Assembly: GCA_015064625.1 (NCBI GenBank)
Contig: SVRW01000016.1
Location: forward strand, 1-57,329
DNA from: Oscillospiraceae bacterium
Lineage (GTDB): Bacteria; Bacillota; Clostridia; Oscillospirales; CAG-382
Direction of reading: 5' to 3'
Length of the DNA: 57,329 nt
The notes under the pieces: model-generated
The model's database searches: none
Told to the model about the DNA's origin: nothing
The model's input: the letters and a program-made list of their open reading frames with translations, nothing else
Shown: positions 50,435 to 57,329 of the stretch, piece after piece
Position numbering within the stretch: position 1 is the stretch's first letter
How the letters are laid out: every line of letters begins with the position of its first letter
Made by a program: the position numbers and the translations under genes

Positions 50435-51703
50435 ATGAAAATACTTGTTGTAGGCGGTGGCGGTAGAGAACACGCCATTATAAAAAAGATAAAGGAAAAT
50501 AAAAATGTTGAAAAAATATTTGCTCTTCCTGGGAACGGCGGAATTGCCGCTGATGCTGAATGTGTTAATATTAAAGCGACGGATATAGATTTGGTAGTTG
50601 ATTTTGCGGTGGAAAATAAAATTGATTATGCCGTAGTCGCTCCCGATGATCCTCTTGTTCTTGGTGCAGTTGATGCGCTTCAAGCAAAGGGAATTCCTTG
50701 CTTCGGACCAAATAAAAATGCGGCAATAATTGAAGGTAGCAAAGTATTTTCTAAAAACCTGATGAAAAAGTATGGCATTCCTACAGCAGAGTACGAAGTG
50801 TTTGATAATGCTGAAAATGCATTGAAATACCTTGAAACTGCGCCTGTTCCCACAGTTATAAAAGCTGACGGTCTTGCATTGGGTAAGGGTGTTATTATTG
50901 CACAGAGCAGAGAAGAAGCAAAGGAAGCTGTTCGTTCCATGATGCTTGATAAGGTATTTGGAAATAGCGGAAATAACATTGTTATAGAAGAATTTCTAAC
51001 AGGTCCCGAAGTTTCAGTTCTTGCGTTCACTGATGGTAAAACCCTCGTTCCTATGGTTTCATCCATGGATCATAAAAGGGCAGGGGATAACGATACGGGT
51101 CTTAATACGGGCGGTATGGGAACTGTTGCACCAAACCCTTATTATACTGAAACAATAGCAAAAGAGTGTATGAAAAAAATTTTCCTTCCCACAGTTGATG
51201 CAATGAATAAAGAGGGAAGAACCTTTAAAGGATGTCTGTATTTCGGCCTTATGTTAACTGAAAAAGGTCCTAAAGTTATTGAATATAACTGCCGTTTCGG
51301 TGATCCTGAAACGCAGGTTGTTTTGCCTTTGCTTGAATCCGATCTTCTCACGGTTATGCAAAGCGTAACAAATGAAACTCTATCTGAAACAGAAGTTAAA
51401 TTCAGCGATAAAAACGCTTGTTGCGTAATTATGGCATCAAAAGGATACCCTCAAAGCTATGAAAAGGGTTTTGAAATAAGTGTACCCGATGATATTTCCG
51501 ATTCAGTATACGTTGCAGGTGCAGCTTTGAAGGATGGAAAAATCGTGACAAGCGGCGGACGAGTTCTTGGCGTTACCGCTGTTGAAGACACATTGGAAGA
51601 AGCAATAGAAAAAGCCTATAAAAAGGTTGAAAAAATCAAATTTGAAAATTCATATTACAGAAAAGATATTGGACAACGTGCCATGGCGGCAAATAAGAAA
51701 TAA
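50435..51703 (+). CDS. purD: Phosphoribosylamine-glycine ligase (GAR synthetase)
   Basis: A 422-residue ATP-grasp enzyme. Its markers are VVGGGGREHAII, VIKADGLALGKGVIIA, GPEVSVLAFTDG, MGTVAPNPYY and IEYNCRFGDPE. AAAGGGCG precedes the ATG. It uses phosphoribosylamine, the product expected from the PurF-like protein upstream. Confidence 0.96.
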   Translation: MKILVVGGGGREHAIIKKIKENKNVEKIFALPGNGGIAADAECVNIKATDIDLVVDFAVENKIDYAVVAPDDPLVLGAVDALQAKGIPCFGPNKNAAIIEGSKVFSKNLMKKYGIPTAEYEVFDNAENALKYLETAPVPTVIKADGLALGKGVIIAQSREEAKEAVRSMMLDKVFGNSGNNIVIEEFLTGPEVSVLAFTDGKTLVPMVSSMDHKRAGDNDTGLNTGGMGTVAPNPYYTETIAKECMKKIFLPTVDAMNKEGRTFKGCLYFGLMLTEKGPKVIEYNCRFGDPETQVVLPLLESDLLTVMQSVTNETLSETEVKFSDKNACCVIMASKGYPQSYEKGFEISVPDDISDSVYVAGAALKDGKIVTSGGRVLGVTAVEDTLEEAIEKAYKKVEKIKFENSYYRKDIGQRAMAANKK

Positions 51704-51715
51704 GAGAGGACAATA

Positions 51716-54700
51716 ATGGTTTACCGTATATTCGTTGAAAAGAAAAAAGAATTGGCAAATGAAGCGAAAGCGATGCTTTCTGATATCAATTCTTCTCTTG
51801 GTATAAAATCTCTTAAAGATGTTCGTATCTTCAACAGATACGATGCTGAAAATATAACGGCAGAGCTGTTTGAATATGCTGTGGGTGCTGTTTTTTCCGA
51901 ACCTCAGCTTGATATAGCAACTACGGAGCTTTCAATTGAAGATGCATCAAACGTATTTGCAGTGGAATATTTGCCTGGTCAGTTTGACCAACGTGCAGAT
52001 TCTGCAGCTCAATGTATACAGATAATCTCTATGGGAGACAGACCAACCGTTAAAACCGCAAAGGTTTATGCCTTGTATGGTGATTTGTCTTCAGATGAAG
52101 TTTCAGCCATAAAGAAGTACGTTATTAACCCCGTTGAATCCCGTGAAGCAGTTTTGGAAAAGCCCGAAACTCTTGCAACTAAATTTGAAATTCCAACGGA
52201 AGTTAAAACTCTTGAAGGCTTCACAGCTCTTGACAGAAACGGTCTTGAAAAATTCATTGCAGATTTTGGACTTGCAATGGATATTGATGATATCACATTC
52301 TGTCAGAAATATTTTATTTCCGAAAAGCGTGATCCTACCATTACGGAAATAAAAATGATTGATACATATTGGTCTGACCATTGTAGGCATACAACTTTCC
52401 TTACTGTTATCGACAACGTAAAATTTGAAGACGAGCTTCTTCAGAAGACATATGACGAATATATATCCGTCCGCAAGGAGTTGAACAGAACAAAACCTAT
52501 ATGTCTTATGGATTTAGCCACAATTGCTGTTCGTTATCTTAAGAAAAACGGTAAACTTGAAAAATTGGATGAGAGCGAAGAAATAAATGCTTGTACAGTA
52601 AAAATTGACGTTGAGGTTGATGGAAAAACAGAGCCTTGGCTCTTGCTTTTTAAAAACGAAACTCATAACCATCCAACAGAAATTGAACCCTTTGGCGGTG
52701 CGGCAACTTGTATAGGCGGTGCTATACGTGATCCTCTTTCAGGTAGATCATACGTTTACGGTGCAATGCGTGTAACAGGGGCAGCGGATCCCTTGAAGCC
52801 TATAAGCGAAACTATACCTGGTAAGCTTCCGCAGAAAAAAATTGTAACTACTGCCGCCGCAGGATATTCTTCATACGGTAACCAGATTGGTCTTGCAACG
52901 GGAATTGTTGATGAAATTTATCACCCTGGATATGCTGCAAAGAGAATGGAAATCGGTGCAGTTATTGCAGCCGCCCCCGCAGAAAACGTTCGTCGTGAAG
53001 TTCCCGCTCCTGGAGACGTTGTTATTCTTCTTGGCGGTAGCACTGGCAGAGACGGTATTGGCGGTGCAACTGGTTCTTCAAAGGCTCATAACGCACATTC
53101 TGTTGAAACCTGCGGAGCGGAGGTTCAGAAGGGAAATGCCCCCGAGGAACGTAAGCTTCAGCGTCTTTTCAGAAATAAAGAAGCAACTTGTCTTATAAAG
53201 AGATGTAATGACTTTGGTGCAGGCGGTGTTTCCGTTGCAATTGGTGAGCTTGCAGACGGACTTGAAATTGATCTCAATGCCGTTCCTAAAAAATATGAAG
53301 GTCTCGACGGAACAGAGCTTGCTATAAGCGAATCTCAGGAAAGAATGGCTGTTGTTGTCGAAGCGGAGAATGTGGAAAAATTCCTTGCTCTCGCTGAAAT
53401 GGAGAACCTTCAGGCTTGTCCTGTTGCGGTGGTTAAAGCAGAACCGCGTCTCGTGATGAATTGGAACGGTAAGAAAATCGTTGATATAAGCCGTGAATTT
53501 TTGAATTCCAACGGTGCTGATAAGCATATCGACGTAACGCCTGCGAAGGCAGAATTGAAAAAACAAGAAATAAAAGGTTCATTCACCGAAAATTATGAAA
53601 AGTTGGCAGATGATCTTAATATCTGTTCCAAACGTGGTCTTAGCGAAAGATTCGACTCTACAATTGGTGCAGGCACTGTTCTGATGCCATTCGGTGGAAA
53701 AAATCAGATCACGCCAATTCAAGCTATGGTTCAGAAAATTTCCGTCGAGAAAAAGCATACGGATGACTGCTCTCTTATGGCTTTCGGATATAACCCATTT
53801 ATTTCCGAACAAAGTCCTTATCACGGTGCATATCTTGCAGTAGTGGAATCCGTTTGTAAACTTATCGCAACTGGTGCAGAGTTCAAAGACGTTTATCTGA
53901 CCTTCCAGGAATATTTTGAAAAGCTTGGAAAAGATGGAAAACGTTGGGGAAAACCGCTCTCTGCATTACTTGGTGCTTTTAAAGCGCAAATGGAGCTTCA
54001 GATTGGCTCAATCGGCGGTAAGGACTCAATGAGCGGTTCTTTTGAAAATCTGGACGTTCCTCCAACTCTTGTTTCTTTTGCAGTAACTACTTCCAAAACT
54101 GAAAATATAATATCTCCCGAATTCAAAAAAGCAGGTAATAAGGTTGTATTCCTTAAACCGGAATATGACGAAAATGGACTTCCTGTGACATCCTCGCTTC
54201 TTGACGTATTCAAAACCATAAATAAGTTTATGCGTGATGGCAAGGTTGAAGCCTGCTACACTCCAGGTATGGGCGGTATTGCAGAAGCTGTTATGAAAAT
54301 GGCTTTTGGTAACGGATTTGGATTTGAATATAATAGTGACCTTACGATTAAAGATTTGTTTGGTTATTCATACGGCGGATTTGTTGTTGAAGTCAACGCA
54401 GACGTAGAAGAGGGAATACTTCTTGGTACTGTTACAAATGAAAAGGTATTCACGTCAGGTGACGAAAAAATTTCCTTCGAAAAACTTTCATCAATATATG
54501 AAAATAAACTTGAAAGTGTTTACAGTTGCAACATCAAACATCTCGAATCAAAGGTTGAAAACTTCAATATTGAATCAAAAGTTCATGCTGTTTCAACGAT
54601 TAAAAATGCAAAACCAAAGGTTCTTATTCCTGCTTTCCCGGGAACTAACTGCGAATTTGATTCTGCTAAGGCTGTAAGAGATGCAGGGGCTGAACCCGAA

Positions 54701-55411
54701 ATTCTCGTTATAAATAACCTTTCCGCTTCGGGAATCAGAAAGAGTGTTGAAAACTTTGAAAAAGCCTTGAAGAATTCACAGATGATATTTATCCCAGGTG
54801 GATTCTCTGGCGGTGATGAACCTGACGGAAGCGGTAAATTCATAACTGCATTCTTCCGTAATCCCGCGATTAAAGAGGGGGTTCATGATTTGCTTGATAA
54901 CCGTGACGGCCTTATCTGCGGTATTTGTAACGGCTTCCAGGCTCTTATTAAATTAGGTCTCGTTCCTTACGGAAAGATTATCGATACGGATGAGAATTGT
55001 CCTACACTCACGTTTAACACCATAGGACGCCATCAATCAAAGATTGTTCGTACACGTATTGCTTCAAATAAATCGCCTTGGCTTTCGTTAACAAACGTTG
55101 GTGACGTTTACTCTGTGCCTATTTCACATGGTGAAGGAAGATTCCTCGCTGATGAAGCCTTGATAAGAAAACTCGCAGAAAACGGTCAGATTGCTACACA
55201 GTATGTTGATATGGATAATAATGCAACGTTGGACGTTCAGTTTAACCCCAACAACTCCGCATTTGCCATAGAAGGTATTACTTCTCCCGACGGCAGAGTA
55301 TTCGGTAAAATGGGACATAGTGAACGTGTTGGCAAAGGACTTTACAAAAACGTTTTAGGTAATTATGATATTCGTATGTTTGAAGCGGCAGTCAAATATT
55401 TCCGTGGATAA
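51716..55411 (+). CDS. purL: Phosphoribosylformylglycinamidine synthase, single-chain
   Basis: A 1231-residue FGAM synthase: an N-terminal PurS-like region, two AIRS-like halves (FKNETHNHPTEIEPFGG, GGSTGRDGIGGAT, GGKDSMSG) and a C-terminal class I glutaminase. The glutaminase holds its nucleophile Cys in GLICGICNGFQALIKLG and the His in SHGEGRF. It is therefore the only amidotransferase of this operon that keeps a recognisable working glutaminase. AGAGGAC precedes the ATG. purQ and purS genes are not needed. Confidence 0.96.
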   Translation: MVYRIFVEKKKELANEAKAMLSDINSSLGIKSLKDVRIFNRYDAENITAELFEYAVGAVFSEPQLDIATTELSIEDASNVFAVEYLPGQFDQRADSAAQCIQIISMGDRPTVKTAKVYALYGDLSSDEVSAIKKYVINPVESREAVLEKPETLATKFEIPTEVKTLEGFTALDRNGLEKFIADFGLAMDIDDITFCQKYFISEKRDPTITEIKMIDTYWSDHCRHTTFLTVIDNVKFEDELLQKTYDEYISVRKELNRTKPICLMDLATIAVRYLKKNGKLEKLDESEEINACTVKIDVEVDGKTEPWLLLFKNETHNHPTEIEPFGGAATCIGGAIRDPLSGRSYVYGAMRVTGAADPLKPISETIPGKLPQKKIVTTAAAGYSSYGNQIGLATGIVDEIYHPGYAAKRMEIGAVIAAAPAENVRREVPAPGDVVILLGGSTGRDGIGGATGSSKAHNAHSVETCGAEVQKGNAPEERKLQRLFRNKEATCLIKRCNDFGAGGVSVAIGELADGLEIDLNAVPKKYEGLDGTELAISESQERMAVVVEAENVEKFLALAEMENLQACPVAVVKAEPRLVMNWNGKKIVDISREFLNSNGADKHIDVTPAKAELKKQEIKGSFTENYEKLADDLNICSKRGLSERFDSTIGAGTVLMPFGGKNQITPIQAMVQKISVEKKHTDDCSLMAFGYNPFISEQSPYHGAYLAVVESVCKLIATGAEFKDVYLTFQEYFEKLGKDGKRWGKPLSALLGAFKAQMELQIGSIGGKDSMSGSFENLDVPPTLVSFAVTTSKTENIISPEFKKAGNKVVFLKPEYDENGLPVTSSLLDVFKTINKFMRDGKVEACYTPGMGGIAEAVMKMAFGNGFGFEYNSDLTIKDLFGYSYGGFVVEVNADVEEGILLGTVTNEKVFTSGDEKISFEKLSSIYENKLESVYSCNIKHLESKVENFNIESKVHAVSTIKNAKPKVLIPAFPGTNCEFDSAKAVRDAGAEPEILVINNLSASGIRKSVENFEKALKNSQMIFIPGGFSGGDEPDGSGKFITAFFRNPAIKEGVHDLLDNRDGLICGICNGFQALIKLGLVPYGKIIDTDENCPTLTFNTIGRHQSKIVRTRIASNKSPWLSLTNVGDVYSVPISHGEGRFLADEALIRKLAENGQIATQYVDMDNNATLDVQFNPNNSAFAIEGITSPDGRVFGKMGHSERVGKGLYKNVLGNYDIRMFEAAVKYFRG

Positions 55412-55430
55412 GCATAACAGGAGGATATTT

Positions 55431-56414
55431 ATGGATATTATTGTAAGACCCGAATCAATGGAAAGAATCACAACCTTGGAGCTGGCAAAAGCTTTCATTG
55501 ATGAACAGGTAAAAAAAATCAGAGACAAGGTAGGGGATAAAAAAGTTCTCCTTGCCCTTTCAGGCGGTGTAGACTCTTCCGTAGTTGCCGCTTTGCTTAT
55601 CAAGGCTATCGGTAAACAGCTCATAAGCGTTCACGTTAATCACGGCCTTATGAGAAAAGGTGAAAGTGAAGAAGTTATCAAGGTTTTCCGTGATGAACTT
55701 GATGCTAACCTTGTGTACGTTGATGCAACAGACAGATTTCTGAATAAGCTTGTTGACGTTGCAGACCCTGAACAAAAACGTAAAATTATCGGTGAAGAAT
55801 TCATCCGTGTTTTTGAGGAAGAATCAAGTAAATTGAGAGGAATCTCTTTCCTTGCACAGGGGACAATTTACCCCGATATTATTGAAAGTAAAGGCGTTAA
55901 GGCTCACCATAACGTTGGAGGACTTCCCGAAGACGTTGAATTTGAAGGACTTGTTGAACCTCTTGAGCTTCTTTATAAAGATGAAGTACGTGTTGTTGGC
56001 AGAGCTTTGGGACTTCCTTCTTCAATGGTTGACAGACAGCCTTTCCCAGGCCCTGGACTTGGCGTTCGTTGCCTTGGTGCTATAACGCGTGACAGACTTC
56101 ATGCTCTCCGTGAAGCAGATGCAATTCTTCGCGAGGAATTCGACCTTTGTGGACTTTCAAAGAAAGTGTGGCAGTATTTCATTTCCGTTCCCGATATGAA
56201 AAGTGTTGGTGTAAGAGACGGAAAAAGATACGAGGGCTGGTGCGCTGTAATGCGTGCAGTGAATACAGTAGACGCTATGTCTGCCACAATTGAAGAAATT
56301 CCATACGAAACACTCTATAAAATCACTTCACGTATCATAACGGAAGTCGAAGGCATTAACCGTGTAGTCTATGACCTTACACCAAAGCCTACAGGAACTA
56401 TTGAGTGGGAATAA
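55431..56414 (+). CDS. guaA: GMP synthase, ATP-pyrophosphatase subunit only (no glutaminase domain)
   Basis: A 327-residue protein that equals the C-terminal two thirds of ordinary GuaA (about 510 residues). It has the PP-loop LALSGGVDSS (about 41-50), VNHGLMRKGE, AQGTIYPD, SHHNVGGLP-like KAHHNVGGLPEDVEFEG and the dimerisation domain ending in KPTGTIEWE. The class I glutaminase domain at the N-terminus is missing, and the purL stop is only 19 bases upstream. CAGGAGGAT precedes the ATG. Either a separate glutaminase subunit is encoded elsewhere (archaeal-type GuaAa) or it uses ammonia. It is the last gene of the operon. Confidence 0.93.
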   Translation: MDIIVRPESMERITTLELAKAFIDEQVKKIRDKVGDKKVLLALSGGVDSSVVAALLIKAIGKQLISVHVNHGLMRKGESEEVIKVFRDELDANLVYVDATDRFLNKLVDVADPEQKRKIIGEEFIRVFEEESSKLRGISFLAQGTIYPDIIESKGVKAHHNVGGLPEDVEFEGLVEPLELLYKDEVRVVGRALGLPSSMVDRQPFPGPGLGVRCLGAITRDRLHALREADAILREEFDLCGLSKKVWQYFISVPDMKSVGVRDGKRYEGWCAVMRAVNTVDAMSATIEEIPYETLYKITSRIITEVEGINRVVYDLTPKPTGTIEWE

Positions 56415-56442
56415 TACCAATTTAATACAATAAATCTATAGT

Positions 56443-56477
56443 AGCAGGCAGTGGTTTTCATTGTCTGCTATTATTTT
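56443..56477 (+). terminator. Terminator of the pyr-pur supra-operon
   Basis: AGCAGGCAGTG and CATTGTCTGCT (two wobble pairs), loop GTTTT, then a T-rich tail. It lies 28 bases after the guaA stop. Confidence 0.8.
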
Positions 56478-56569
56478 TATTATCATTATTATTTCGTGTA
56501 CAATTATTATCCATAGTAGAGCCACAGAAATCGTAAATCACGATATAATTACAACTAACCAAACAACGG

Positions 56570-56604
56570 CGGCAGGGAGATTTTTCTCTCTGCCGTCTTT
56601 TCTA
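56570..56604 (+). terminator. Second terminator with no gene before it
   Basis: CGGCAGGGAGA, five Ts, CTCTCTGCCG, then TCTTTTC. There is no gene between it and the previous terminator (56478-56569), so it may be the surviving 3' end of a lost unit or an insulator for the blaI unit. Confidence 0.7.
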
Positions 56605-56619
56605 TTTATCTCGGAACTA

Positions 56620-56648
56620 TTGACAAATCCAGACTATTGTGATAGTAT
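56620..56648 (+). promoter_or_regulatory. Promoter of the BlaI/M56 unit
   Basis: TTGACA at 56620-56625, 17 bases, TAGTAT at 56643-56648. The -10 box overlaps an operator palindrome. Confidence 0.85.
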
Positions 56649-56667
56649 AGACTATAGAAATAGTCTA
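56633..56667. promoter_or_regulatory. Tandem BlaI-type operators
   Basis: Two copies of ACTAT-N4-ATAGT: ACTATTGTGATAGT at 56633-56646 and ACTATAGAAATAGT at 56651-56664, the second extended to a 20-bp palindrome (56648-56667). Their centres are 18 bp apart. The first covers the -10 box and the second covers the expected transcription start, so bound repressor would block the promoter. Confidence 0.75.
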
Positions 56668-56680
56668 TGGAGGATTCGTT

Positions 56681-57037
56681 ATGAAAGAAAAGCTTTTTGA
56701 CAGTGAAGCCAAAGTGATGGAAATTATATGGGAGAAAAGCCCTATTTCCGCAAAGGACATTAGTTTAATTGCCACCGATACAATTGGATGGAATAAAAAC
56801 ACTACCTATACCGTAATTAAAAAGCTTGAAGCAAAAGGATTTATTCGACGTGAAGATCCCGGATTTATTTGTACTCCACTTGTGTCGCAAAATGAAATGC
56901 AAAAGGTGGAAGTTACTTCACTTGTGAAAAAGGTGTTTGGCGGCTCTCGCAAGGCTTTATTTTCGGCACTGCTTGAAGATGAACCGTTATCTGAAGAAGA
57001 AATCAATGAGTTGCGCAAACTCATTGATAATAGGTGA
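56681..57037 (+). CDS. BlaI/MecI/CopY-family transcriptional repressor
   Basis: A 118-residue winged-helix repressor. DSEAKVMEIIWEKSPISAKD begins the HTH, followed by NKNTTYTVIKKLEAKGFIRRE (recognition helix and wing) and a C-terminal dimerisation helix pair (LSEEEINELRKLID). Its cleavage by the partner peptidase relieves repression. ATGGAGG precedes the ATG. Tandem palindromes at its own promoter indicate autoregulation. No beta-lactamase gene is visible, so the inducing signal is unknown. Confidence 0.92.
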   Translation: MKEKLFDSEAKVMEIIWEKSPISAKDISLIATDTIGWNKNTTYTVIKKLEAKGFIRREDPGFICTPLVSQNEMQKVEVTSLVKKVFGGSRKALFSALLEDEPLSEEEINELRKLIDNR

Positions 57038-57329
57038 TGCTTATGTTGCAAGAAGTATTTTATTGGATATTCAATATGAGCATAACTGCTACCATAACCG
57101 GCGTGATCATTATGCTTGTCAGACAAATTAAAAAGATTCCGAGAAGGTTAATGACATTTCTCTGGAGTGTTCCTTTTCTTAGAATGGCGTTTCCTTTTGG
57201 ACTCAACAGTCCGTATGGTTTGATGGCATTATTATCCAAACTAACTACAAAAACCATCGTTGTGTATCAACCTACTGATGATATTGCTTTTTCGATGACA
57301 AATAGCGTTATGGCGGCGGATACTTATTT
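57037..57329 (+). CDS. M56 family metallopeptidase (BlaR1-like), N-terminal part, cut by window end
   Basis: 97 codons remain open at the window edge. The N-terminus has two membrane segments, with RRLMTFLWSVPFLRMAFPFG between them and SKLTTKTIVVYQP after, a pattern I recognise from clostridial BlaR1/M56 sensors. The start ATG at 57037 overlaps the blaI stop (TGATG); a second ATG at 57043 is also possible. The HEXXH protease motif would lie beyond the window. It presumably senses an envelope stress and cleaves the repressor upstream. Confidence 0.8.
   Translation, partial: MLMLQEVFYWIFNMSITATITGVIIMLVRQIKKIPRRLMTFLWSVPFLRMAFPFGLNSPYGLMALLSKLTTKTIVVYQPTDDIAFSMTNSVMAADTY

Noticed and set aside
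1..57329. CRISPR arrays, rRNA genes, transposases, replication origin
   Set aside because: No regularly spaced repeats, rRNA-like sequence, complete transposase or DnaA-box cluster was seen on reading through.

Overview
The window reads as chromosome of an AT-rich, obligately anaerobic member of the Clostridia (Bacillota), probably an uncultured gut or rumen type. The signs are AGGAGG-type ribosome binding sites, textbook sigma-A promoters (TTGACA, 17 bp, TATAAT), intrinsic terminators, a [FeFe]-hydrogenase maturation operon, a glycine riboswitch, an ECF transporter S component, a YozG-type HTH/DUF2975 pair and the anaerobe-specific GGGtGRT protein. The taxon is inferred; no rRNA is present.

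Layout. 1-2217: 3' end of a sensor histidine kinase, then a CDP-alcohol phosphatidyltransferase, a DUF2238-like membrane protein and a CrtO-like acyltransferase whose C-terminus looks scrambled. 2266-6436: an unidentified attenuated leader RNA followed by TM1266-like regulator, hydE, hydG and hydF. 6435-8583: an ECF S component with a uridine-kinase-like protein (minus strand) and a membrane-anchored metallophosphoesterase. 8652-12689 (minus): a three-gene unit encoding a secreted protein, a membrane-anchored protein and a fused MacB-like ABC ATPase/permease. 12975-20321: CLC antiporter, DUF2975/HTH/DUF4153 module, lone tRNA-Val, YbaK-type deacylase and an NSS symporter. 20383-24459 (minus): ilvBH and a riboswitch-controlled AGCS symporter. 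24508-28221: an AraC regulator with rhaB and rhaA. 28397-30986: pduL, a NifU-like scaffold and the GGGtGRT protein. 31001-33570: an integrase stub, an AT-rich polysaccharide pyruvyl transferase, a phosphoribosyltransferase and a small Cys-rich protein.

33764-56477 is one apparent transcription unit of 19 genes: pyrC-carB-pyrK-pyrD-pyrF-pyrE-pyrB-pyrI-guaB-purE-purC-purF-purM-purN-purO-purH-purD-purL-guaA. It joins de novo UMP synthesis to almost the whole IMP/GMP pathway behind one consensus promoter. It has unusual amidotransferase wiring: carB without carA, a PurF with Gly where the catalytic N-terminal Cys should be, and a GuaA made only of the ATP-pyrophosphatase part. PurL alone keeps a glutaminase. 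The last two purine steps are split between a stand-alone AICAR formyltransferase and an archaeal-type PurO cyclohydrolase. purB, purA, purK, carA and pyrR are not in the window.

56620-57329 begins a BlaI-type repressor and M56 (BlaR1-like) peptidase pair with tandem operators; the peptidase gene runs off the end.

The points most worth a second look are the leader RNA of the hydrogenase maturation operon, the loss of glutaminase functions in the nucleotide supra-operon, the pduL/NifU-like/GGGtGRT operon, and the secreted-protein/ABC unit. Everything here was read by eye. Family names rest on recalled motifs, and no database search was run.
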